A DNA stretch of 64,000 nucleotides from Geomonas oryzae (GTDB taxonomy: Bacteria; Desulfobacterota; Desulfuromonadia; Geobacterales; Geobacteraceae), in the NCBI RefSeq assembly GCF_004117875.1, contig NZ_RAHW01000008.1:1-64000 (forward strand), read 5' to 3'. Under the pieces are notes generated by a model. That model was not told the origin of the DNA. It made no database searches and worked only from the letters and a program-made list of their open reading frames with translations. Position numbers and translations under genes: made by a program. Positions 36,594 to 44,796 of the stretch are shown piece by piece (positions within the stretch are counted from its first letter, which is position 1; every line of letters begins with the position of its first letter).

Positions 36594-36631
36594 TAACTAA
36601 AATATGGTAATCAATTACTACATTTTAGTAA
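36594..36631. promoter_or_regulatory. 38-bp imperfect palindrome between fic and a divergent regulator gene
   Basis: Two 19-bp arms meet at 36612/36613 and match at 15 of 19 positions, with the core ACTAAAAT...ATTTTAGT. It lies 35 bp upstream of the winged-helix gene and upstream of the Fic gene, as expected of an operator bound by that regulator. Confidence 0.6.
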
Positions 36632-36665
36632 CTTCGCAGGGCATCAAACCGAGGAGAGCAACACT

Positions 36666-37007
36666 ATGGTGTACTATCTAAGCGGACTGCTGGGCTCGAA
36701 GGCGAAGGAGTGCGTCCTCATGTTCGTCTTCGCCAGGGGCAAAGCGTACGTTTCGGAGATGGCGGCATTCTTCCCTGAACTGAGCCGTAGCGCGCTGCAA
36801 AACGCGGCTGAAGTGCTGGAGAAGGACGGTATCCTGGTCGAGGGACAGCAGGGAAACCTGCGCGTCTACGAGTTCAGCCCGCGTTGTCCATATTCCGGTT
36901 CCCTGCAACTCCTTTTGCAGGACGTGGCCAAGTGCTATCCCCCCGAGGAGCGCGAGCGCCTGTTCATTTACCGGGGCGCTCCGCGCAGGAAAGGAAAGAC
37001 GCTATGA
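36666..37007 (+). CDS. Winged-helix DNA-binding protein
   Basis: A protein of 113 residues. MVYYLSGLLGSKAKECVLMF and VSEMAAFFPELSRSALQNAAEVLEKDGILV form an ArsR-like helix-turn-helix, with the wing GQQGNLRVYEFSPRCPY. GAGGAG lies before the ATG. Proteins of this type are often cotranscribed with a nucleotidyltransferase gene; here a truncated one overlaps by 4 bp (ATGA). It probably binds the palindrome upstream of its gene. Confidence 0.65.
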   Translation: MVYYLSGLLGSKAKECVLMFVFARGKAYVSEMAAFFPELSRSALQNAAEVLEKDGILVEGQQGNLRVYEFSPRCPYSGSLQLLLQDVAKCYPPEERERLFIYRGAPRRKGKTL

Positions 37008-37216
37008 CCCATCGCACCGACTTCAGTGAGGCCACTCCCGAGGAGATCGCGGCAGAGGTTTCCGAGGCACTGCGCCGACACCGCATCACCGCCGTAATGT
37101 CCGGGGGCGGCTGCGTGTCCGTCTATTCCGAGAACAAATACCACTCGGACGACCTCGACTTTATAGACAGCTACCGTGACCGCCCCGGCATCCAGCGCGC
37201 CCTACTGACCAGATGA
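37004..37216 (+). pseudogene. Truncated nucleotidyltransferase-like gene
   Basis: Only 70 residues. TAVMSGGGCVSVYSENKY followed by HSDDLDFID resembles the N-terminal GG...DLD motif of nucleotidyltransferases (AbiEii/MNT-like), which are normally at least 150-200 residues long. The frame ends soon after DLD. The sequence beyond (37217-37367) is not coding and contains a CGCTAGCGCTAGCG repeat, so a deletion or rearrangement cut the gene. With the winged-helix gene it would have formed a regulator-nucleotidyltransferase pair, possibly a toxin-antitoxin type. Confidence 0.55.
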
Positions 37217-37367
37217 TCAAGGAGCGGGTCAGAAGACTCGGGCGCTAGCGCTAGCGAATGAACAAAGCGAAAGGATGCGGGGGGCTCAGGCCTAAAGGAT
37301 AGCCGGTGCGAAGGGGGGCGCTGCAGCGCAAGCGGAGGCGCCACCCGCAGCACGGGCGGGACCGATT

Positions 37368-37394
37368 AAAGCTGCCGCCGCAGGCGGCTGCTTT
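37368..37394 (-). terminator. Hairpin downstream of the relaxosome accessory gene
   Basis: AAAGC-A-GCCGCC and GGCGGC-A-GCTTT pair around TGC, with one A/A mismatch. It lies between convergent transcription units and could stop both. Confidence 0.6.
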
Positions 37395-37412
37395 GGTCCA
37401 AGAATTTCCCTG

Positions 37413-37796
37413 TTACCGGCTCCGGGACAGGAACGAGGTCCACCCTGCCGGCTGCGCTTTTTGCTCCGAGATGGCCTCTCGCAGTGCTCCGATCTGCTGC
37501 GAAAGATCCCACAGGGAGCGCTCGATCCTCTCCAGTGTCGCACCCAAAGCGGGGGGCATTTCGGGCGCCGGTAAGGGATGTTTTTCCTCTCGCTCCGCGA
37601 GCCGCAAAACCACCTCCGAAAGAGCACCAACCTGCCGCGTCAACTCCTCCACCCGCAGGCTCACAGTGAGCCCCTGGGGAGCGAAAAGGCGCTCCCTGAT
37701 GAGCTCGGAGAGGGAGATACCCAGCGCCTCGGCCTGCCCGTGCAGCATCCCCTTTTCCTCCTCGGAAAGTCGCAGCGAAATCTTGTCCATGGACAC
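37413..37796 (-). CDS. Ribbon-helix-helix relaxosome accessory protein (MobC-like)
   Basis: A protein of 127 residues. DKISLRLSEEEKGMLHGQAEALGISLSELIRERL, read as beta strand, helix, turn, helix, is a ribbon-helix-helix domain; the rest is a coiled coil (VEELTRQVGALSEVVLRLAE, then TLERIERSLWDLSQQIGAL). Accessory proteins of this kind bind oriT next to the relaxase. It starts at GTG 37796 with AAGGGGG upstream; an ATG two codons later is possible. It lies downstream of the relaxase genes on the same strand, with a palindrome between. Confidence 0.65.
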   Translation of the reverse strand: MSMDKISLRLSEEEKGMLHGQAEALGISLSELIRERLFAPQGLTVSLRVEELTRQVGALSEVVLRLAEREEKHPLPAPEMPPALGATLERIERSLWDLSQQIGALREAISEQKAQPAGWTSFLSRSR

Positions 37797-37893
37797 TTAG
37801 GCACCCCCTTTATTACTGTCGGACGCCGCGCCGTGTTTCCGGTACCGCTGGCACCGGCCTCATTTCGAGAGGTTAACTGCGCTTTGTGGCCGC

Positions 37894-37915
37894 CGTGGTA
37901 CCACGCGGTACCACG
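37894..37915. other. Candidate oriT or operator: CGTGGTACCACG palindrome with tandem half
   Basis: A perfect 12-bp palindrome (37894-37905) is followed at once by CGGTACCACG (37906-37915). It lies in the 282-bp gap (37797-38078) between the relaxase and its accessory gene, a usual place for oriT. The nick site cannot be seen. Confidence 0.4.
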
Positions 37916-38078
37916 CAACCAACGCAAATGACAATGGTTTTTCCGGCGGACATTTTAACTCGGGTAGCTTCAGCTGCGTGAGGTGTGAGAGAAAAAAAGC
38001 CGAACGAAGCGAGGCCCGCAGTAAGCTTGTGCCGTCAGGAATAACCCGCGCCGCTGCCAAAAAAAAGTGGGAGCTGGA

Positions 38079-39590
38079 TCACCTCTCCAGCTTCGACCCG
38101 AACCCTCTCGGCAAGGTGAGTTCGAGCTCCCTTCCCGCCACCTTCTGGACCGCTGCGATCTCCTGCGCCGGAGGCGGTGCCGGGAGTGGGGCTCCCTGCC
38201 CCGCACCGGGACCCTTTACGGATGGTTCCGGCTTTCCGATCTTCTCCCCGAGCCGCCGTTCGTTCCCCATGAATCTTCCCTGCAGCGTCGTGATCTTCTC
38301 CTCCACCGTTTCCACCGAACGCGCGAGTCCCTCCATCGAGTTGGTGAAGATGCGCGTGCCGTATTGTGCCCGCGTCACGGCGACGTTCAGGGCGTTGTAG
38401 GTCGTTCTCCCGTACTGTTCTTCCGGAGCCGCCAGCCGCGTTTTCGCGTCCTCGCTGCGGCACGGTGCGTACAGGATCGAGTGTTCAACAGTGGCACCCT
38501 GGCTCTTGTAGATGGTGAGCGCGTAGGCGTGGTCCAGGTGCCGGTAGCGCTTGAGGTCGATACGTACCTCCCGCCCGTCAAGATCAAGGCGCGCGCCCCC
38601 TGCACGATCGATCTCGATGATCGTGCCCAAGGTGCCGTTTTGCAAGTCGAGCCTGGAGTCGTTTTTGAGCAGCACGATCCTGTCCCCAGCCGAAAAGTGC
38701 CGCTCCTCTTCGCGATAGAGAGCCGTCTTCCCCGCCATGTCGGCGGCGGAGAATTCCTTGGTCACGGTACGGGAGAGTTCGCGCCCGTCGTGTTTCTTTG
38801 TATGGAAGGAGTAGGTCACCTGCACGATGTTCCGTTCCCGGTTTATTCCAGTGACCGTCGCCTCCGTGTTGAGGCGCGTCCCCCAGCGCTCCACGTGGCC
38901 GTCCGGGCGCGTCGCTCCGCAGAAGAGGACGGTGTCGCCGACGCGGTACCCTTCCACCGTGACACCTTGGCGCACCGGGACCAGCACAACGTAGGGTTTC
39001 CCTTCGGCGATGTCGCCGGCGCTGACTAGCTCCTTCCTGATCTCGCTGTTCAGTTCTCTGCGCGCAGCGTTGGTGGTAGTCAACAGGAGCACCCGCTGCG
39101 GTTCTCCCGACTCCACACGCCGGGGAAGTCTGGAAGGCTTTTTGCTCTCCTCCAGGTAGTGCCTGACCACCGCGCTCCTGAGCTGGGCCTGGTCGGCGAT
39201 TTCCACGACCTCCTGACGCCGTTCAAGGGTGCGCAGCGCCCTCTGTGCGTTCTCGGCCAGCGGCCGGTCCATCCGGTTCAACCCGCGCGCAACCTCGAGG
39301 AGTCCCGGGTCCCTCTGCCGCAGGATGTCGGTCAGGTGCGCGCAGTCGATCTCACCCCTGACACCTAATCTCTGCAGGGGGCCGAGCAGATTCCCCGCCT
39401 GGATCCCCGGCATCTGCTTCGCGTCGCCGAGAAGGTGCAGCTTCACCTGTACGCCGCTCTTCCCCAGTTCCCGGACCACGTCGAGCAGGCGCTCGGTCTG
39501 CCTGGCCCCGAGAAACCCCGCCTCGTCCACCCGGATCACCACCTGCTGCTGTGGCCCCGTTGGCGTGAGAATTTTTTCACCCCTTACCAC
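38079..39590 (-). CDS. MobF relaxase, C-terminal helicase half (separate frame)
   Basis: A reading frame of 503 residues starting at GTG 39590. It begins just before the Walker B region (VVIRVDEAGFLGARQTERLL) and carries later RecD-like helicase motifs, such as YALTIYKSQGATVEHSILY and TTYNALNVAVTRAQYGTRIF. It completes the helicase whose Walker A is in the upstream frame. GTG overlaps the upstream TAG stop by one base (TAGTG), and the upstream part of this frame is closed by another stop at 39594-39596. Either a 1-bp indel has split the gene or the halves are made by translational coupling. The end is Pro/Ala-rich. Confidence 0.8.
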   Translation of the reverse strand: MVRGEKILTPTGPQQQVVIRVDEAGFLGARQTERLLDVVRELGKSGVQVKLHLLGDAKQMPGIQAGNLLGPLQRLGVRGEIDCAHLTDILRQRDPGLLEVARGLNRMDRPLAENAQRALRTLERRQEVVEIADQAQLRSAVVRHYLEESKKPSRLPRRVESGEPQRVLLLTTTNAARRELNSEIRKELVSAGDIAEGKPYVVLVPVRQGVTVEGYRVGDTVLFCGATRPDGHVERWGTRLNTEATVTGINRERNIVQVTYSFHTKKHDGRELSRTVTKEFSAADMAGKTALYREEERHFSAGDRIVLLKNDSRLDLQNGTLGTIIEIDRAGGARLDLDGREVRIDLKRYRHLDHAYALTIYKSQGATVEHSILYAPCRSEDAKTRLAAPEEQYGRTTYNALNVAVTRAQYGTRIFTNSMEGLARSVETVEEKITTLQGRFMGNERRLGEKIGKPEPSVKGPGAGQGAPLPAPPPAQEIAAVQKVAGRELELTLPRGFGSKLER

Positions 39591-41179
39591 TACCTAGGCG
39601 GCTCCCCGTTTTGCCTCTGTAGGGCAAATTTGGAAGCCGGATTCTCCTTTTCGAAACTGTGGATGGTGCAGGCGGGCCTGCCGGTGGCGAGCGAGAGCTC
39701 CCGCGCCGCCTTCCCGGTATAGGAGAGGTTGATGGAGAGATGCGTGCGCCCATTGGGGCGCAGCTCCTCCTCGTTGAAACGCTCGATCAGCTTGAGCGTC
39801 GAAGTCTTCCCGGTCCCCGGATCCCCCATGGTGAGAGTGACGCCCCGGCTCCCGGTCAGTTCGCTCACGACCTCCCTTTTCTGCCCGCGCGTGGGCTGTA
39901 TCCCCTCTCCAGCGATCCGGCCCAGGAAGCGCTCTACTTCCGGCAGGGAAACGAAGGCATCATGCGGCTCAAGCTCCGAGATCCGCTCAAGGTTGCGCCG
40001 TTCCAGGTCGCGCATCTCCAAGGTCGTGTAGTACTCGCGCCCCCTGGCATCCCGCCCGAGACGAAGCACCCCGGGCGTCCCCCCGTCCAGGGCCTGGTTC
40101 AGCTCGGGAACGGTGTGCCCTCCCCCGGAGATCCGCACCGCCTCGTCCAGCACCCTGGCCCGGTCCAGCACCGCCTCGCGCTCGGTGAGTTCCCGGACCG
40201 CCCGCTCGATCACCCGTGAGGGCGCCTCGGCCTCAAATGCCGGTGCGAGGCTCCGCCCCTCCTCCAGGTCCAGGCGCACCCGTTCCGGCGACGTGCCGCA
40301 GGCCTCGAAACCCCGGGCGAAGATCCCGGATACTTCCTCGCGGGAGAGGTCGCGCTTGGGCTCCTTGGTCCCCTGGCAGGCCATCTCGTAGAGCCGGGCA
40401 TGCGACACCCCCAGGTACAGCCCCTGTGCCTGCCACTCCTCCACCTGACGCTCGATATCCACCCGGCGCGTGGAAAAATACCCGGTAAGCTGCGGATCAA
40501 CCCCCTTCAGTTCGAAGTACATCTCGGCCCGGTCCTGGACCTCGAGCCCGAAGCCGCTTGAGGCAAGCTCGCGGGCGAGCGCCTGTCGGTACAAAAGCCC
40601 TAGGGATCTCTGGTCCTGGAAGAGCGCCTTCGGCTCGTTGGCCTTCCAGCTCCCGTCTTGTGCATGCACCACGTTCAGCACGAAGACATGGGAGTGCAGC
40701 TGCGGGTCGATGTTCCTCGAGGTGGCGTGATCGAATTTGGCCGCTACCATCCCCCCGTTCATGATGCCGCCGGGGCTACGGTAGTGGCAGTAATGCTCCT
40801 CCACGTGGGAGAGCACCGAGAGCACTGCCGCGTCGTGCGCCTCCTTGATCCCGGACACTCCGGCGACGTAGGCGATGGAAACCGACTTCGGCGCTGAAAA
40901 GGTTAGGTCGTTCCCGGCCCGGTGCCGCTCTACGAGCGCCCCCGTCTCCGGGTCCCGAGAAAGCCTGAAGGACACGAGGCGGTTACCGGCAGGATCCTCC
41001 CCCCGGCACAGAGCGCGGAACTCCTCCTCCCGGACCGGGCCTATAAGGCCCAGGTCCTGGCTTCCGCTACCGAACCACAGGGAGTTTTCCCCCAGGCCAT
41101 CGCCGCGAAGGTAGTAGTCCTCCCTGGAGAAATACCCACCCGCCTGTCCTGAAGCCATCCCCGGCGATACCGACATCAT
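39590..41179 (-). CDS. MobF (TrwC/TraI-type) relaxase, N-terminal half
   Basis: A frame of 529 residues. The N-terminus MASGQAGGYFSREDYYLRG supplies the catalytic tyrosines (Tyr16, Tyr22/23). DHATSRNIDPQLHSHVFVLN carries the HHH metal motif. SAPKSVSIAYVAG is also typical. The second half has the helicase Walker A TMGDPGTGKT, after which the frame ends in a TAG before Walker B. Relaxases nick oriT and pilot the strand during conjugation. I chose ATG 41179, with GGAG 8 bp upstream; the extension to 41263 has no ribosome site. The nickase domain is complete, so it might work even without the helicase half. Confidence 0.85.
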   Translation of the reverse strand: MMSVSPGMASGQAGGYFSREDYYLRGDGLGENSLWFGSGSQDLGLIGPVREEEFRALCRGEDPAGNRLVSFRLSRDPETGALVERHRAGNDLTFSAPKSVSIAYVAGVSGIKEAHDAAVLSVLSHVEEHYCHYRSPGGIMNGGMVAAKFDHATSRNIDPQLHSHVFVLNVVHAQDGSWKANEPKALFQDQRSLGLLYRQALARELASSGFGLEVQDRAEMYFELKGVDPQLTGYFSTRRVDIERQVEEWQAQGLYLGVSHARLYEMACQGTKEPKRDLSREEVSGIFARGFEACGTSPERVRLDLEEGRSLAPAFEAEAPSRVIERAVRELTEREAVLDRARVLDEAVRISGGGHTVPELNQALDGGTPGVLRLGRDARGREYYTTLEMRDLERRNLERISELEPHDAFVSLPEVERFLGRIAGEGIQPTRGQKREVVSELTGSRGVTLTMGDPGTGKTSTLKLIERFNEEELRPNGRTHLSINLSYTGKAARELSLATGRPACTIHSFEKENPASKFALQRQNGEPPR

Positions 41180-41318
41180 CGCAGATCTCCGTTCCAAAAG
41201 CTGATTGGGTCTACTCCAAAGCCTTATACGGCATTGGCCAACTTTAACAAATGCCAAAGACATTCCAATGGGCGCAGCAGGAGTAGATTCTTATTGTTGT
41301 TCATTAACTTTGCGTGTT

Positions 41319-41633
41319 ATGCTGCGCCTGCCAGGGGGGAGGTACGGCGCAGCGTTGCTCTACGTCCGGTATCGTTACGACGAGAAGCGCCGCGTCAGGC
41401 TGAAGACGGTGGAGATCGTCTCAGAGGAAAAGCCGTGGCACCCCCATGCCCATTTCCGTGAGGAGGAGATGGTGAAGGTGATGGTGATGGTCGGCTATTC
41501 TGAACAAGCCTTTCGCTCAATACTGAAAGCAGCAGGCGGTAGATGGAACGCGATCTAAAAGGTCTGGCAGGTTCGTTAGGGTGCCATTCTGGGCACCGCT
41601 GCTGTCCTTCTCCTCGGTGTCGGAAAGTTTTAG
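41319..41633 (+). pseudogene. Decayed small gene of unknown function
   Basis: The frame reads LPGGRYGAALLYVRYRY...RLKTVEIVSEEKPWHPH...VMVGYSEQAFRSILKAAGGRWNAI, then TAA (41556), then KVWQVR, TAG (41577), then GAILGTAAVLLLGVGKF and a normal stop. The GGRWN...KVWQVR(Y) pattern continues across both stops, so it is one gene with two nonsense changes. Small proteins with this pattern occur near mobile elements in delta-proteobacteria; their role is unknown to me. Confidence 0.6.
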
Positions 41634-41698
41634 AACATGCATCCTATCTCACCGCCCTCTATAAATCGAAACAGTCGCAATGTAATCTGATGAGTTAG

Positions 41699-42156
41699 AT
41701 GGAGATCGCAATGGGTACACCAACAGAAATCGAAAAAATACAAAACTACTACGAAATCAACTTGAGCCATGCTCGCTGGAGTTTTTGTGCAAGTTTAGCT
41801 TCGGTTATTGTTGGAATGGTCACGCTTCTTTCGGGGGGGGGGGTCCTCATCAACAACAGAGACTCCAACTCCGGCATCATAGCAACATCTGCTGGTGTAC
41901 TTTCAGAGTTTATTTAGGCAACTTTCTTCTACTTGTACAACAAGAATATGAAACAGCTTAACTCCTTCTACGAAAAACTGATCAAATTTCAAGTACGTAC
42001 TGGGCGAAGGGACTCATGAATGCGCTGCCAGAGGACCGAAAACCGAAGATGACGGAATTGATAATCACTCAACTGATAACAAGAAACGAACCAAAGACAG
42101 AAATGTCTCCTGAACTTGTTAGAGCATATGCCGAAGCAATGAAAGGGCGGGACTAG
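41699..42156 (+). pseudogene. Cassette 1: TRADD-N-associated membrane-domain protein, broken
   Basis: The frame reads IQNYYEINLSHARWSFCASLA, a hydrophobic helix, then SAGVLSEFI, a TAG stop (41915) and in the same frame ATFFYLYNKNMKQLNSFYEKLIKF, which completes the pattern of the TRADD-N-associated membrane domain. A second stop (TGA, 42017) is followed in another frame by MNALPEDRKPKMTELIITQL...AEAMKGRD. A nonsense change and a frameshift have thus broken it. The gene contains a run of 11 G (about 41833-41843). The domain is found in bacterial conflict systems; this is family knowledge. The ATG overlaps the GTTAGAT core. Confidence 0.6.
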
Positions 42157-42159
42157 GAG

Positions 42160-42217
42160 GTTCAACCAGCGCCACGACAGGCCAAAAAGCAAGCCGGTCA
42201 GGCTTGTAGCGTTGGAC
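42160..42217 (+). repeat. attC-like site 1
   Basis: GTTCAAC (42160-42166) fits RYYYAAC and GTTGGAC (42211-42217) fits GTTRRRY; the two are complementary at 6 of 7 positions. Inner arms GCCACGACAGGC and GCTTGTAGC can also pair with unpaired bases. Length 58 bp, within the attC range. Confidence 0.65.
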
Positions 42218-42249
42218 GAACAGTGATTTAATCTTGAAGGAGGAAAACG

Positions 42250-43077
42250 ATGGTGCCAGCAACTGCTTATGCTGCCGCGGGTGCAATTTTTGCTGCCCTA
42301 ATAACTAGCGGAATTTCCGTTGTAAATATGGTTATTTCAAAGGACCAAAAAACCTCTGAGTTTAGACAGGCATGGATTGATGCTTTGCGGCAAGATTTAT
42401 CAGATATGATTGGGCACCTCTTTCGCATTAGTGCATTGTGCGTGTACTATGTTGAACAACACAAAGATGAGAGAGATAAAGCTATAGAAAAGCTAGTTGA
42501 GGATGTCGGCGAAGACATTTCAACTGTATCAACGCTATATCATAGAATATTATTAAGATTAAACCCTGACGACGACAAAGAAGTTATCGCTTCTGTAACT
42601 GCATTGCATGATATGCTTTCCTCTATTGAGGAAAATATGCTTGATCAGGATAAATTGGATAAAGAATCAACTAAGTTGGTAAATTTATCAAACGGACTTT
42701 TGAAGAAGGAGTGGAAAAGAGTAAAAAGGGGCGAACCGGCGTTCTTTTATACAAAATGTTTCTTTTTCGGAACCATATTGTTATTGCCATTATTAGCATT
42801 TCATCACAGATCTGCTGTCTATGGTTATTTTAATGCTGACACCGGCAAAGAGGACTCGAAATCGTACGACCACTACCACTTTGTTTCAGCAACAAGGCTT
42901 CATGTAAGAGAAAAACCTCGGACCGACGCAGCAATCATTGCTACACCAACTCTTGGTGAAGTTGTAAACGTTGACCACACGGAAAATAGTTGGGACAAGA
43001 TTTCATACTACGACAAACAGAACGAACTTGTCACTGGATGGGTACTTCACAGATACATATCTAATTTCAAAAAATGA
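42250..43077 (+). CDS. Cassette 2: membrane protein with C-terminal SH3-like domain
   Basis: A protein of 275 residues. An N-terminal hydrophobic helix (YAAAGAIFAALITSGISVV) leads to a helical cytoplasmic-type region (40-170) and a second helix (CFFFGTILLLPLLAF). The end (about 215-275) is a bacterial SH3-type domain: TRLHVREKPRTDAAIIATPT, GEVVNVDHTENSW and TGWVLHRYI. SH3b domains bind peptides or cell-wall material, so the C-terminus may be outside the cell. GGAGG lies 8 bp before the ATG, 33 bp after the core site, as usual in cassettes. Function unknown. Confidence 0.65.
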   Translation: MVPATAYAAAGAIFAALITSGISVVNMVISKDQKTSEFRQAWIDALRQDLSDMIGHLFRISALCVYYVEQHKDERDKAIEKLVEDVGEDISTVSTLYHRILLRLNPDDDKEVIASVTALHDMLSSIEENMLDQDKLDKESTKLVNLSNGLLKKEWKRVKRGEPAFFYTKCFFFGTILLLPLLAFHHRSAVYGYFNADTGKEDSKSYDHYHFVSATRLHVREKPRTDAAIIATPTLGEVVNVDHTENSWDKISYYDKQNELVTGWVLHRYISNFKK

Positions 43078-43116
43078 TGACACGGAAATAAACAGACGGG
43101 GATTGCAGGCGGAACC

Positions 43117-43177
43117 GCCCAACACAACCTTGGACACGGACGGCTGATGCCGCCGGTCAAGGCCGGAGCCGTTGGCG
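43117..43177 (+). repeat. attC-like site 2
   Basis: GCCCAAC (43117-43123) and GTTGGCG (43171-43177) form the outer cores. Inner arms CCTTGGACACGGACGGC and GCCGCCGGTCAAGG pair well around TGAT, with unpaired bases as in real attC sites. Length 61 bp. Confidence 0.7.
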
Positions 43178-43238
43178 CTAACCGCAAACCGCAGAGAGGC
43201 AGAGACGCAGAGGCCGCAAAGGAAAGGGCTGTAGGTTT

Positions 43239-44024
43239 ATGAAAGGTTACCCTCAAGTACTCTATCGTTACCGACATTTGGAAGGTGAGCACCGTGAGTA
43301 CACTAGGCAAATCATAACTGACTCTGTTCTATATTTTGCATCCCCATCTTCGTTTAATGACCCATTTGATTGTAAAGTACACTACCAAAATTCACTATCT
43401 ATGCTGCAATTGCAGGCATACTATGAGCGTTTATTACAGCAGCGGTCGCCACATCTGAGTGACTCGGAACGTAAAGAGAGAATAAATGCCGAATTACGAC
43501 ATATGGAACCAAGCTATTTTATCGCACAGGTTACTCAAGGAATGCAGAGTGCAGCAAATGACCTTGGGATTTTGTCGTTATCTGCAACCAAAAGTAATAT
43601 TTTATTATGGTCGCATTATGCTGCTAGCCATTCTGGTATTTGCCTGAAATTTAAAGCTACAAATACTACTTTATTTTTTGGGTATGCCCAACCTGTAATT
43701 TATGCGAAGGAATATCCAAAAATAGATCTGCTAAATAACTCACCAGATGAACAAGTAGAGGCGTTTCTGCGCACAAAGGCTCTCGACTGTCAGTATGAAA
43801 AGGAATGGAGAATAATTGACACAAAGAATGGCCCAGGACTATATCAGTTTCCAGAGGAATTGTTGGAAGCTGTTATATTTGGAGCAAAAATATCAAAACC
43901 AGACAAGGATGATGTTCTAAAATGGATCGCTACAAGGAAATGTCCTGTACAGGTATTTCAGTCCTTCCTTAGTCCTGGATCATTTGGACTCTCGTTTAAA
44001 CCATATGACGCTGATTATGCTTGA
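43239..44024 (+). CDS. Cassette 3: DUF2971-family protein
   Basis: A protein of 261 residues with DUF2971 features: LYRYRHLEGEHREYTRQIIT, LYFASPSSFNDPFDCKV, ILSLSATKSNILLWSHYAASHSG read in parts, CLKF and the C-terminal CQYEKEWRII with IFGAKIS. The family is common in mobile and cassette regions; its biochemical function is not known. The GC content is lower than in host genes. No good attC-like site follows it. Confidence 0.8.
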   Translation: MKGYPQVLYRYRHLEGEHREYTRQIITDSVLYFASPSSFNDPFDCKVHYQNSLSMLQLQAYYERLLQQRSPHLSDSERKERINAELRHMEPSYFIAQVTQGMQSAANDLGILSLSATKSNILLWSHYAASHSGICLKFKATNTTLFFGYAQPVIYAKEYPKIDLLNNSPDEQVEAFLRTKALDCQYEKEWRIIDTKNGPGLYQFPEELLEAVIFGAKISKPDKDDVLKWIATRKCPVQVFQSFLSPGSFGLSFKPYDADYA

Positions 44025-44147
44025 ACCGAACCACATTAGGGGTAGTTCCGGAAGGGGACGGAAGCGGATGAACGCCGAATTGCTCCGGCCACTGGCTTGT
44101 ACTTTAGCCACCGACGAATGCTTCTGAGCGCATTGGAGGAACAAGAG

Positions 44148-44578
44148 ATGTCCCTCTCACCAAACGCAAAACTTGTTTATCGCTACCTAGTCATGGAAGT
44201 AATTCCGACCAAACAGGTCGTTACCTATGGCACAGTCAGCACTGAAACAGGCGTCCCCCTTGGCCCAGGAGGTGGGGCTGTTGCCAAGGCACTATACGAA
44301 ATCTTTCGTAGATGTGATGATGAATTACTGCCCCCAATTGCCTCAATTGTTGTGCAGGATAACGACTATGTTGGCAGACATGGTATGACTGGTGGGGGTA
44401 TCTCTCTGCCGAGGCGGAAAGCAAAAACCTCGTAGGTCGACGGCGTGATGATGGCTGGCAGCGATGGAAAGGAAAACCCCGGCCAGCAGATATCGAAACA
44501 TGGACAATGCAGCCCATGATTGAAGCTCACCAGGATATGGTGTGGGACTACCAGTATGATTGGCCGGAGGAACTGTAA
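44148..44578 (+). pseudogene. Cassette region: frameshifted gene of unknown function
   Basis: The frame MSLSPNAKLVYRYLVMEV...VVTYGTVSTETGVPLGPGGG...RHGMTGGG runs to a G5 run near 44394-44398. It then continues sensibly in another frame (YLSAEAESKNLVGRRRDDGW...MIEAHQDMVWDYQYDWPEEL) to TAA at 44576. One more G in the run would join both parts into about 144 residues. GGAGG precedes the ATG. The segment VVTYGTVS recalls the VTYGEVA region of alkyltransferase-like proteins, but there is no PCHRV active site, so I do not assign a function. Without the frameshift the intact 5' frame ends at 44435. Confidence 0.5.
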
Positions 44579-44796
44579 TTGGGGGCGGCAGGGGCCGCCC
44601 ATAAGAATATGTGCGTCCCCTGTCTTCGCACCATCTGATGGGAGCAATGGTTCTCATGCTTCCAGCCCGCATCTCTCAACAAAAACTGGTAGAGACGGAC
44701 TCCACAGTCGGCGAGAGATGGTAACAACAGTCTGTAAGAGTTGGTGCGCTCCGCCGCTCACCAGCAGCCCCGTTGGTCGAAAAAACAGGAGTTGAT

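Noticed and set aside
39541..39600. Programmed -1 frameshift at the A6 run (GTGAAAAAATTC) in the relaxase
   Set aside because: The A run lies downstream of the TAG stop of the first frame, so ribosomes in that frame would stop before reaching it.
44025..44147. Possible attC site after the DUF2971 gene
   Set aside because: There is ACCGAAC but no GTTRRRY partner and no convincing pairing.
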